Shown here: piece after piece, positions 1 through 7,677 of the stretch
Numbering within the stretch: position 1 is the stretch's first letter
Layout of the letters: every line of letters starts with the position of its first letter
Origin: CBDUBS01 sp965365445
GTDB taxonomy: Bacteria; Bacteroidota; Rhodothermia; Rhodothermales; DASSAV01
Direction: 5' to 3'
Assembly (NCBI GenBank): GCA_965365445.1
Contig: CBDUBS010000109.1
Span: forward strand, 1-11,485
DNA length: 11,485 nt
Notes under the pieces: model-generated
What the model was told of the DNA's origin: nothing
The model's input: only the letters and a program-made list of their open reading frames with translations
Database searches by the model: none
Made by a program: the position numbers and the translations under genes

Positions 1-1763
1 ACAGCCTGCTGGACCTCTCCCGGCTGGAATCGGGAAAGATGAAACTAGCCGCCCGGGAGCGCGACCTCACCCCGTTCCTCGAACGCCTTGTCGAGCCGTT
101 CCGGGCGCTCGCCGAGCAGCACCACCTGACCCTGCATTTCATCCCCGCTCCCGCCCCCGTCGCGGTATATTTCGAGCCGGACAAGCTCGAAAAGGTATTT
201 TATAACCTGCTTTCCAACGCGTTCAAGTTTACGTCCTCCGGCGGAACGGTGGAGGTGGCCGTGCTTCCCCCGGAGGAAGGCGGCGTGGATATCCGGGTGC
301 GGGATACCGGCTCCGGCATTCCGGAAGCCGATCTGGAGCGCATTTTCGACCGGTTCCAGCAGGCTTCCGGATCGGGCTCGGGTTTGCAGGAAAGCACCGG
401 CATCGGCCTGTCACTGGCCCGGGAGCTGGTCGAGCTGCACGGCGGATCGATCCGGGTGGAAAGCCGCGTAGGGGAGGGAAGCGTGTTCACCGTGCACCTG
501 CCGCTCGGCCGAAGCCATCTTGCAGACGACCAGATCGCCGCTGAAGAAGCCGCCAACCCGGACGGCGAATCCGGCCGTGTAAAAAACGAACTGGCCGTGC
601 TGGAGCGGGATTCCTCCCTGGCCGAAGCCGCCCCCGAAGCCGACGCGGCCGGCCGGCCGCTGGTGCTCGTGGTGGACGACAACCCGGACGTATGCCGTTA
701 CGTCCGCGACAGCCTCCGGCGACGGTATCGCGTTGTTACGGCTTCCGACGGCCGGGAAGGGCTGAACCGCGCCGTCGAGTTACACCCGGACCTCGTCGTG
801 AGCGACCTCATGATGCCCGTCATGGACGGGTACGCGTTCTGCCGGGCGCTTCGGGAGGACGACCGCACCCGCCATATCCCGTTCATCCTCCTTACGGCCA
901 GGGCCTCCGACGATACCAAGGTGGAGGGTCTGGAGTCGGGGGTGGACGATTACATGGCCAAGCCGTTCAACGACCGCGAACTGCTGGCCCGCGTGGGCAA
1001 CCTGATCCGGCTGCGCCAGCAGGAGCGGGAATTGAAGCGCCTCAACGATTCGCTCGAAGAACGGGTGCGCGAGCAGCTGGACACCATTTTGCGCAGCCGC
1101 CGCCTTACCCGGTATTTCTCGAAGCCGCTGGTGGACCAGATCCTCTCGGCGGAAACCGAAGCCGCCCTCACCGGCGAGCGCCGCCTGCTGACGGTGTTTT
1201 TCTCCGACCTGACCGGCTTCACCGCGCTCAGCGAAACCGCGACGCCGGAGCAGGTCGCTTCGCTTCTGAACGGATACTTCTCTGAAATGGTGGAACTCAT
1301 CGAGCGCTACGGGGGCACGCTCGACAAGTTCATGGGCGACGGCATCATGGCGTTCTTCGGGGCGCCGGTCGAAATGCACCCGGCCGAGCAGGCCCGAAAC
1401 GCGGTCGAAATGGCCTCGGTGATGCAACGGCGTATGGACGCGCTGGCCCGCACCTGGCGGGGCCGGGGCATCCGGGCCGACGTGCGCCTACGTATCGGCA
1501 TCCATCAGGGGGTGGTTACGGTCGGCAACTTCGGGGCAGAGCACCTGTTCGAGTATACGGTCATCGGGGAGGGGGTCAACCTGGCTCGCCGCCTGGAGAG
1601 CGCCTGCACCCCCGGCCGCGTCCTTGTCAGCGACGCGGTTTACAGGCGCCTCGAAGGCTGTCCGGCCCGGCGCGACGAGCGCCGTTTCAAAGGCATAGCG
1701 GCGCCCGTGGGCGTGTGGGAAATCGACCCGGCGGGCGTCGAGTTCGGGCTTCAGCCGGCCTGA
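1..1763 (+). CDS. Hybrid histidine kinase / receiver / class III adenylate cyclase (3' part, start upstream of window)
   Basis: The frame is open from the first bases: positions 3-38 encode SLLDLSRLESGK, the end of a HisKA dimerisation helix, so the Met at 39 is internal and the phospho-His box lies upstream. Residues are counted from that Met. An HATPase domain covers about 40-155, with an N box (LLSNAFKFT), G1 box (DTGSGIP), F box (FDRFQQ) and G2 box (TGIGLSLA). A receiver covers about 207-325, with D213/D214, phospho-acceptor D256 (SDLMMP) and K308. A coiled-coil helix (about 325-365) leads to a cyclase domain (about 380-555). Metal ligands D390 and D434, adenine-selecting K430 and T507 (YTVIG), and the transition-state Asn and Arg (bases 1578 and 1590) are all present, so active ATP cyclisation is expected. 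The order resembles cyanobacterial CyaC. Presumably a stimulus sensed upstream drives phosphotransfer to D256 and alters cAMP output. The input domain is unseen. Confidence 0.93.
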   Translation, partial: SLLDLSRLESGKMKLAARERDLTPFLERLVEPFRALAEQHHLTLHFIPAPAPVAVYFEPDKLEKVFYNLLSNAFKFTSSGGTVEVAVLPPEEGGVDIRVRDTGSGIPEADLERIFDRFQQASGSGSGLQESTGIGLSLARELVELHGGSIRVESRVGEGSVFTVHLPLGRSHLADDQIAAEEAANPDGESGRVKNELAVLERDSSLAEAAPEADAAGRPLVLVVDDNPDVCRYVRDSLRRRYRVVTASDGREGLNRAVELHPDLVVSDLMMPVMDGYAFCRALREDDRTRHIPFILLTARASDDTKVEGLESGVDDYMAKPFNDRELLARVGNLIRLRQQERELKRLNDSLEERVREQLDTILRSRRLTRYFSKPLVDQILSAETEAALTGERRLLTVFFSDLTGFTALSETATPEQVASLLNGYFSEMVELIERYGGTLDKFMGDGIMAFFGAPVEMHPAEQARNAVEMASVMQRRMDALARTWRGRGIRADVRLRIGIHQGVVTVGNFGAEHLFEYTVIGEGVNLARRLESACTPGRVLVSDAVYRRLEGCPARRDERRFKGIAAPVGVWEIDPAGVEFGLQPA

Positions 1764-1766
1764 ACC

Positions 1767-1801
1767 GGGCCGCTCGTTTATCCCGACGCCCGAGGCGGCC
1801 C
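1767..1801 (+). terminator. Possible terminator hairpin after the cyclase gene
   Basis: Bases 1767-1776 (GGGCCGCTCG) can pair with 1791-1801 (CGAGGCGGCCC), leaving one bulged G and a 14-base loop. The hairpin begins 3 bases after the stop codon. No T run follows, so it is not a classical intrinsic terminator. It may still mark the end of the transcript or protect the 3' end. Confidence 0.45.
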
Positions 1802-1854
1802 CTCAAATCCCTTCCATTAAATATTCACGGCAACTCCGGACGAGGAGGAGATCG

Positions 1855-1870
1855 GTAACAGGTACGTTAC
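1855..1870. promoter_or_regulatory. Perfect 5-bp dyad upstream of the metal efflux operon
   Basis: GTAAC at 1855-1859 and GTTAC at 1866-1870 form a perfect inverted repeat with a 6-base spacer, about 115-130 bases before the adaptor start. It sits just upstream of the AT-rich block that probably holds the promoter, a plausible place for a regulator to bind. A purine-rich Shine-Dalgarno-like tract (1842-1850) lies immediately before it but has no ATG, GTG or TTG at usable spacing. The regulator is unknown. Confidence 0.3.
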
Positions 1871-1909
1871 TAGTTGTATTCCTTTTAAGTGATAAAATAC
1901 CACTAAAGG
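1867..1909 (+). promoter_or_regulatory. Candidate promoter with overlapping imperfect dyad, metal efflux operon
   Basis: This is the most AT-rich stretch before the operon. TAAAAT at 1893-1898 is a reasonable -10 element. Two -35 candidates are TTACTA (1867-1872, 20-base spacer) and TTGTAT (1874-1879, 13-base spacer), neither ideal. The -10 candidate lies in the centre of an imperfect dyad: CCTTTTAAGTG (1881-1891) against CACTAAAGG (1901-1909), with two unpaired bases in the left arm. A repressor bound there would cover the -10. A long 19-20-base spacer is also typical of MerR-type activated promoters, although no clear dyad is visible in that spacer. The assignment comes from pattern and position only. 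Confidence 0.35.
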
Positions 1910-1985
1910 GGTGTACGTTCCTTCGAGCGCTCCGGCGCACACCCGTCCGTTCTGGAGTCGCTCTCCAGATGCCGCCCGACCCGTC

Positions 1986-3176
1986 ATGGATTCCTTTCCC
2001 CGGACTGCCCTTCCTTTATGGATGGGCGTCCTTCTGGCCGTTTCTTTCGCGGCGTGTTCCTCCGGGGACCCCGCTGCCCCCGCCGCCGAGGTTTCCGCGC
2101 CGCCCACGGTACAGGCCGTTGCCCTTCCTGCGGTGCAGATCGTCACGCTGGATGAGAAGCAGGCCGCCGAACTGAACATCGAAACGGTGACCGCCTCGCT
2201 TACGGAGGCCCGGTTTCCGCTCTCCATGCCCGGCACCGTATATCCGGCCCCCGAGAACGTCGCCATCGTAAGCGCCCCCATCAGCGGGCGCGTCGTGAGC
2301 ATCCGGGCGCACGAAGGGGAGTTCGTCAGGAAGGGGCAGGTGGTGGCTGAAATCGAAAGCCTGGAGTTCGCCGGGCTCACCGCCGACTACCTTCAGGCCC
2401 GTGCCGACGCCCGCTATGCCGAGCAGCAGGCCGAGCGGCTTCGCCGGCTCGTGGAGCGGAAAATCAGCCCCGAGGGCGCCCTCGAAAAAGCCCAGGCCGA
2501 CGAGATCCGCGCCGGGGCCGCCGTGCAGGCCGCCGCTTCGCGGCTGCGCGCCCTCGGCGTGGCCGCCGAGGGACTCGAAGGGGAGAACGTGCGCCCCCTG
2601 CTGCCTATCCGCGCCCCCATCAGCGGCATCATCAACGAGCACCTGATCGATCTCGGGCAGGCCGTTACGGCCTACGAAAAGATGCTCGGGCTGGTCAACC
2701 TCGATCAGGTGCTCGTCCGGGGCTACGTCTCCCCGGAGGACGCTTCGCTCGTGGAGCCGGGAGACGCCGTAACCATCCGCCTCAAAAACTTCCCCGACGA
2801 CGTGCTCAGCGCTCGCGTCGCCACGATCAACCCCGCCCTCGACGAGGCCAACAAGTCGGTGACGGTCAACATCCTCGCCCGGACGGCCAACCGGCGGCCG
2901 CTTCCCGGCCAGAGCGTCCGCGTGGACGTGCTCGTTGCCTCTCCCCTGCGGGTGCTGGTGCTGCCGCTCTCCGCCGTGCAATACGAGGGCGACCAGGCCA
3001 CCGTCTTCGTCAAGAAAAGCCCCCTCTCCTTCGAGAAGCGGGTCATCCGCGTGAGCCGCGTCCTCGATGACGCGGTGATGGTGGCCGAGGGCGTAGCGGA
3101 AGGGGAGGAAGTGGCCGCCAGCCAGGTGTTCAGCCTCAAAGCGCTCGGCCGCTATGAACAATACGCCGCCGAATGA
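1986..3176 (+). CDS. RND periplasmic adaptor (membrane fusion protein) lipoprotein, CzcB/CusB-like
   Basis: This subunit links the inner-membrane RND pump to the outer-membrane channel. The ATG at 1986 gives a 396-residue protein opening with a lipoprotein signal: PLWMGVLLAVSFAAC, with C24 as the likely lipidated residue. The frame is also open from a GTG at 1911, but that would put 25 non-signal residues in front, so I reject it. The first lipoyl half-motif is at about 96-120 (APISGRVVSIRAHEGEFVRKG). A helical hairpin at about 122-195 is rich in Ala, Glu and Arg. The second lipoyl half is at about 208-230 (APISGIINEHLIDLGQAV), followed by beta-barrel and membrane-proximal domains to the C-terminus. 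There is no His-rich or Met-rich metal-binding N-terminus, unlike CzcB or CusB. First gene of the operon, 29 bases before the pump gene. No good Shine-Dalgarno is visible. Confidence 0.9.
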   Translation: MDSFPRTALPLWMGVLLAVSFAACSSGDPAAPAAEVSAPPTVQAVALPAVQIVTLDEKQAAELNIETVTASLTEARFPLSMPGTVYPAPENVAIVSAPISGRVVSIRAHEGEFVRKGQVVAEIESLEFAGLTADYLQARADARYAEQQAERLRRLVERKISPEGALEKAQADEIRAGAAVQAAASRLRALGVAAEGLEGENVRPLLPIRAPISGIINEHLIDLGQAVTAYEKMLGLVNLDQVLVRGYVSPEDASLVEPGDAVTIRLKNFPDDVLSARVATINPALDEANKSVTVNILARTANRRPLPGQSVRVDVLVASPLRVLVLPLSAVQYEGDQATVFVKKSPLSFEKRVIRVSRVLDDAVMVAEGVAEGEEVAASQVFSLKALGRYEQYAAE

Positions 3177-3205
3177 ACCATCGTAGCTCCGCAGCGCTCC
3201 GGTGA

Positions 3206-6200
3206 ATGGATATGCTCAGAAAGCTGATTGATTTTAGCCTCCGGCAGAAGTTCGTCGCGCTCTCGCTCGTATTGCTGATGGCGCTCGGGGGTGTTTTTGC
3301 CCTGCTCCAGCTTCCCATTAACTCGCTGCCGGACGTTACGCCCGTGCAGGTGCTGGTCATCACCAAGGCCGGAAGGTATTCTCCCTACGACGTCGAACGC
3401 CTGGTCAGCTTTCCCATCGAGACGGCCATGAACGGCCTTCCGGACGTAAAGGAAGTGCGCTCCATCAGTCAGTTCGGCCTCTCCGCCGTCACGGTGGAGT
3501 TCGAAGAGGATACCGACATCTACTTCGCCCGACAGATGGTGAGCCAGCGCATCCAGAGTGTCTCGGGCGAGCTGCCGGACGGGGTGGATATTCCCCAGCT
3601 CGGCCCTATATCCACCGCCCTCGGCGAAATATACCAGTACGCCGTGCGCGGCGAGGGGTACTCCCTCTCGGATCTGCGCGAGATACAGGACTGGCTGATC
3701 GGGCCGCAGCTAAAAACCGTTCCCGGCGTCACCGAGATCAATTCGTTCGGCGGCTACGTCAAGCAGTATGAGGTCGTCATCGAGCCCGGAGCCCTCCGGG
3801 CCCTCGACGTCGGCCTCGGCGATGTGGTGGAAGCCATCGCGGGCAACAACAGCGTTTCCGGCGGCAATTACCTCGAGCACAACCGGGAGCAGTACATCAT
3901 CCGCGGCTTCGGGCTCATCCGGGAGCCCGCCGACATCGAAAAGGTGGTCATCGCCAAGCGCGGCGACCGCCCGGTATACCTCCGCGACGTAGCCGATGTA
4001 ACCGTCGGGCGGCAGCTGCGCCAGGGCGCCGTCACGCAGGACGGCAAAGGGGAAATCGTCACCGGCATCGTGATGATGCTCCGGGGCGGCAACGGGCGCG
4101 AAGTAATCGGGGCCATCGAAGACAAAATCGCCCGGATCAACTACGGGCTTCCGGAAGGGGTACGGATCGAGAAATTCTACGACCAGTCCGATCTCGTGGA
4201 CCGCACCACGCACACCGTACAGACCAACCTTCTCGAAGGGGGGTTCTTCGTCATTGCGGTGCTCCTGCTGTTGCTCGGCGAAATCAAGGGCGCCCTCATC
4301 GTAGCCAGCGTCATCCCGCTCTCGATGCTGTTCGCCTTCATCGGGATGCGCGAGTTCGGCCTGGCCGCCAACCTGATGAGCCTCGGCGCCATCGACTTCG
4401 GCATGGTGGTGGACGGCTCGGTCGTGATGATCGAAAACATGGTGCACCGGCTGGAGGAGGACGGGGGCAGGCATCCGCGGCTGCTCGTCATCCGCAATGC
4501 CGCCCATGAGGTATCCCGCCCGATTTTCTTCGGGGTGCTCATCATCCTGATGGTGTACGTCCCGGTCGCTACGTTCCAGGGGATGGAAGGCATCCTTTTC
4601 CGGCCCATGGCGATTACCGTGGCGACGGCCGTGTTCGGCTCGCTCATCCTGGCGCTGGTGTACGTTCCGGCCGTGGCCGCCATCGTTTTCCGGCGGGGCG
4701 TGAAGGTGCGCCGGAATTACGTCATGGACTGGCTCTCTCCCCGGTATCGTCGCTTCCTGGAAGCCACCCTGGACCGCCGCGCGCTCGTGTTCGGCCTCGC
4801 GTTCGCCGCGTTTTTCTTCTCCATCGGCTCCATGACCCGGCTCGGGACGGAGTTCCTTCCCGAACTGGATGAGGGTTCCATCCTGGTCGAACAGGTGCGT
4901 ATGCCCAGCGTCACTCTGGAGGAGTCCGTGAGGAACGCCGACTGGCTCGCAGGCGAGCTGAAACGCAACATCCCCGAGATCAGGACCGTCGTCCCCAAAA
5001 CCGGCCGCTCCGACCTCGCCAACGACTGGATGGGCGTCCACCAGACCGACGTGTGGGTCGTTCTGGAACCCCGGGAGTCCTGGCGGCCCGGCATGACGAA
5101 GGAAAAGATCACCGATCTCATCGAACCCTACCTCGGAACCGAACCGGGCCTGGCGTACAACTTCACGCAGCCCATCGCCATGCGGGTCGACGAGCTCACG
5201 AGCGGCGTCAAAAGCGACATCGCCGTCAAGATTTACGGGGAGGACCTGGCAACGCTCACCGGGCTCGGCGAGCGCATCCTCCGCCTGCTGCCGGACCTGC
5301 CGGGCACCGACAACTACTTCCTCGAACAGACGTCCGGGCAGCCTTACGTGAACGTTGAGATCGACCGCGAAGCCATTGCCGGGTACGGCCTCAACGTCAG
5401 CGACGTCCAGCAGATCATCGAGGCCGGCGTCGGCGGCTCGGTGGCCGGAGAAGTATTCGAGGGGCAGCGGCGGTTCGATATCGTGGTCCGCTACCCCGCG
5501 GACGTGCGCTCCAACTTCCGCGACATCATGAACGTGCCGGTGCATCTCCCCACCGGCGATTACATCCCGCTCAACCGGGTGGCGACCATCTCGATGGAGG
5601 AGGGGCCCCGCGAAATCGCCCGTGAGAACGGCTGGCGGCGCGTCATCGTGGGCATAAACCTGAAAGGCATCGATATCGGCACCTATGTGGGCAACCTCCA
5701 GGAAGCCATCGAGGAGTCCGTGGACATCCCCGCCGGCAACTTCATCGAGTACGGCGGCGCCTTCGAGGACCAGCAACGCGCCATGCGCCACCTGCTCATC
5801 GTGGTGCCGCTGGCGCTGTTCATCATCATCGGGCTGCTTTATCTCATGTTCGGCGAAATGCGCTATGCCTGGCTGATTTTCCTCAACCTGCCGTTTGCCC
5901 TGTCCGGCGGGATCTTCTTCCTCTGGCTGCGCGGGCTGTACCTTTCCGTCTCCGCTAGCATCGGGTTCGTCGCCCTGTTCGGCGTGGCCGTCTTGAACGG
6001 CGTCGTTCTCATCGAGCACCTGAACCACCTGCGCCGCGAAGGGTACTCCGTCCGCGAAGCCACCCTGCGCGGAGCCGCCAACCGCCTGCGTCCGGTGCTC
6101 ATGACGGCCCTCGTCGCTTCCCTCGGCTTCATCCCGATGGCCTTCAACACCGGGCCCGGCTCCGAGGTGCAGCGCCCGCTCGCTACGGTCGTCATCGGCG

Positions 6201-6346
6201 GGTTGTTTACGGCCACCTTGCTCACGCTGCTCGTCCTCCCGACCGTGTACAACTGGCTCGAACGGGACGACCACATCCCCGGCCGTACCGACGAGGAAAA
6301 GCTGTTCCACCGGGAGGACCGGGAGCACCACTTCGTCACCGCCTAG
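3206..6346 (+). CDS. czcA: Heavy-metal efflux RND transporter, CusA/CzcA family
   Basis: This is the proton-driven inner-membrane pump of a tripartite metal exporter, 1046 residues, which is normal for the family. TM1 is near the N-terminus (LRQKFVALSLVLLMALGGVF) and is followed by the LPINSLPDVTPVQV stretch typical of heavy-metal RNDs. TM2-6 span about 345-500, TM7 begins near 526 and TM8-12 span about 862-1020. The TM4 motif DFGMVVDGSVVMIEN carries D397, D403 and E410, spaced like the proton-relay residues of CzcA (D402, D408, E415) and unlike the CusA motif, which has only one of these Asp. A divalent ion (Zn, Co, Ni or Cd) is therefore more likely than Cu(I)/Ag(I), but this is inference. 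The porter segment KTGRSDLANDWM (598-609) aligns with the family's metal-site loop. A second ATG at 3212 is better spaced from GGTGA (3201-3205) and may be the true start. Confidence 0.93.
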   Translation: MDMLRKLIDFSLRQKFVALSLVLLMALGGVFALLQLPINSLPDVTPVQVLVITKAGRYSPYDVERLVSFPIETAMNGLPDVKEVRSISQFGLSAVTVEFEEDTDIYFARQMVSQRIQSVSGELPDGVDIPQLGPISTALGEIYQYAVRGEGYSLSDLREIQDWLIGPQLKTVPGVTEINSFGGYVKQYEVVIEPGALRALDVGLGDVVEAIAGNNSVSGGNYLEHNREQYIIRGFGLIREPADIEKVVIAKRGDRPVYLRDVADVTVGRQLRQGAVTQDGKGEIVTGIVMMLRGGNGREVIGAIEDKIARINYGLPEGVRIEKFYDQSDLVDRTTHTVQTNLLEGGFFVIAVLLLLLGEIKGALIVASVIPLSMLFAFIGMREFGLAANLMSLGAIDFGMVVDGSVVMIENMVHRLEEDGGRHPRLLVIRNAAHEVSRPIFFGVLIILMVYVPVATFQGMEGILFRPMAITVATAVFGSLILALVYVPAVAAIVFRRGVKVRRNYVMDWLSPRYRRFLEATLDRRALVFGLAFAAFFFSIGSMTRLGTEFLPELDEGSILVEQVRMPSVTLEESVRNADWLAGELKRNIPEIRTVVPKTGRSDLANDWMGVHQTDVWVVLEPRESWRPGMTKEKITDLIEPYLGTEPGLAYNFTQPIAMRVDELTSGVKSDIAVKIYGEDLATLTGLGERILRLLPDLPGTDNYFLEQTSGQPYVNVEIDREAIAGYGLNVSDVQQIIEAGVGGSVAGEVFEGQRRFDIVVRYPADVRSNFRDIMNVPVHLPTGDYIPLNRVATISMEEGPREIARENGWRRVIVGINLKGIDIGTYVGNLQEAIEESVDIPAGNFIEYGGAFEDQQRAMRHLLIVVPLALFIIIGLLYLMFGEMRYAWLIFLNLPFALSGGIFFLWLRGLYLSVSASIGFVALFGVAVLNGVVLIEHLNHLRREGYSVREATLRGAANRLRPVLMTALVASLGFIPMAFNTGPGSEVQRPLATVVIGGLFTATLLTLLVLPTVYNWLERDDHIPGRTDEEKLFHREDREHHFVTA

Positions 6347-6360
6347 TTTACGCAAAGGCC

Positions 6361-7665
6361 ATGTCCTATTCCGCAACCTTCCGTACGGCGGCCCTCCTGG
6401 TACTGCTTCCGGCCTTCCGTCCGGCGGCGGGGCAAAACGCCGGCGAACCCCTCGGGGTGTACCGGGCCATCGAGGTGGCCTCCGAGCAAAGCCCCGCCCT
6501 CAACGGCCTGCGCGAGCGCATTCGCGCCCGCCAGGCTCAGCGGTGGACCGCCTTCGGCATCAACGCGCCGTCGCTCACCTATTTCCGCGAAGGCATCTCC
6601 ACCGGCAGCGGCGGCTTCGAGGAACAGCGCATAGGCCTCTCCCAGACCGTCGATTTTCCCCTGCGGTCCTACTACCGCGTCCGCCGCATCGACACCGAAG
6701 GACAGGGCCTCGCCCTCGAACTCGAAGCCGAACAGGCCCGGCTGAAATCCACCGTCAAAAAAGCCTACACCGACCTGTTGTACGCGCAGGAATTGCTCCA
6801 CCTGCGGGCGCAGGAAATGCGCCTCGCCCGCGACCTGCTCGATGCCGCCCGGGTGCGCGTAGAGGTCGGCGAAGCCTCCGAGTTGGAGCAGATCAAAGCC
6901 GAAATCCAGCTCGCCGAGGCGCAGACGGGTCTCGAAGAGGCCCGAAGCCGCTTTCAGAACAGCCGGTACACCCTTTTCAACGCCATCGGCCTCGATCCCG
7001 AGGATCAGCGCTATGAAATCACGTTCCCGGACACCCTCGCCTACGTCGAAACCGACATCGACCAGGGCCTCGTGATGGACGCCATCGGCCGTCAGCCCGA
7101 ATGGCAATCCGCCGACCGCTTCCTCGAAGCGGCCCGACTGGGCCTGCGGCAGACGCGCTCCTCTCTCTGGCCGGACTTCCAGTTCGACGTGTACCCGCAG
7201 GACCTCGGCGGCGGCTTCAACCGCTTCGGTTTCCAGATCGGGCTGCGTCTGCCGCTCTGGTTCATCCCGAGCTACCGCGGCAGTATGCGTGCGGCCCGCG
7301 CCGACATCCGGGAGCAAACCTGGGCCCGTCAGGGCGTCCTGCTGGATCTGAAGAAAGAAGCCGAGCAAGCCTGGCACGGCTACGAAACCAGCCGCGAAGC
7401 CGTCAGGCGGTACGTCGAAACCATCCGTTCCCGCACCGAGATCCTGCTGGAACGAACCCAGGAAGGGTACCTCCTCGGCGAGCTGGACCTGCTGACCCTA
7501 CTCGACGCCCAGCGAACCTACCTGGCCGGAGAGCAGCGCTACTACGACGCGCTGCGCGATTACTACTACCGGCTCATCGACCTGGAACGGTTCGTCGGAG
7601 GGGACATCGTGTTTGCACCCCCCGCCGAAACGCCGGTCGCCCACGATCCGGCCGCCGGCCGGTAA
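6361..7665 (+). CDS. TolC-family outer-membrane channel (CzcC/CusC-like)
   Basis: This is the outer-membrane exit duct of the tripartite pump, 434 residues. The N-terminus is a Sec signal peptide (hydrophobic ALLVLLPAF, likely cut after RPAAG). There is no lipobox Cys, so it is not a lipoprotein, unlike CusC. Two outer-membrane-efflux repeats are visible: one at about 30-215 with long heptad-like helices ending in TLFNAIGLDP, and a second from about 239 (AIGRQPEWQSADRFLEAARLGL) to about 415. Each contains a beta-strand region, the second reading FGFQIGLRLPLW. TLLDAQRTYL near the end is typical of the last TolC helix. The gene starts 14 bases after the pump stop, with only a weak AAAGG at 6354-6358, and is probably translationally coupled. 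It ends 12 bases before the DUF2202 gene. Confidence 0.9.
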   Translation: MSYSATFRTAALLVLLPAFRPAAGQNAGEPLGVYRAIEVASEQSPALNGLRERIRARQAQRWTAFGINAPSLTYFREGISTGSGGFEEQRIGLSQTVDFPLRSYYRVRRIDTEGQGLALELEAEQARLKSTVKKAYTDLLYAQELLHLRAQEMRLARDLLDAARVRVEVGEASELEQIKAEIQLAEAQTGLEEARSRFQNSRYTLFNAIGLDPEDQRYEITFPDTLAYVETDIDQGLVMDAIGRQPEWQSADRFLEAARLGLRQTRSSLWPDFQFDVYPQDLGGGFNRFGFQIGLRLPLWFIPSYRGSMRAARADIREQTWARQGVLLDLKKEAEQAWHGYETSREAVRRYVETIRSRTEILLERTQEGYLLGELDLLTLLDAQRTYLAGEQRYYDALRDYYYRLIDLERFVGGDIVFAPPAETPVAHDPAAGR

Positions 7666-7677
7666 ATCCGAAGCGCC

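Noticed and set aside
1888..1904. AGTG-N9-CACT as a cAMP-CRP site, tempting because of the neighbouring cyclase
   Set aside because: The CRP core needs GTGA-N6-TCAC. Here the GTG to CAC distance is 9 rather than 8 and the outer bases do not match.
1911..1985. GTG at 1911 as the start of the adaptor
   Set aside because: It would add 25 residues before the lipoprotein signal peptide, and the AAAGGG before it directly abuts the GTG. The ATG at 1986 gives a normal signal sequence.
2016..3161. Long minus-strand open frame opposite the adaptor gene
   Set aside because: It mirrors a well-supported adaptor gene and shows no recognisable motif or start signal. Similar shadows opposite the channel gene (6343-7377) and lplA (9528-10493) were dropped for the same reason.
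3710..6376. A very long open frame (888 codons) on the minus strand across the RND pump gene
   Set aside because: The plus-strand frame is an unmistakable RND pump. The antisense product is a low-complexity mix of His, Asp, Glu and Gly with no domain, the usual by-product of GC-rich third positions.
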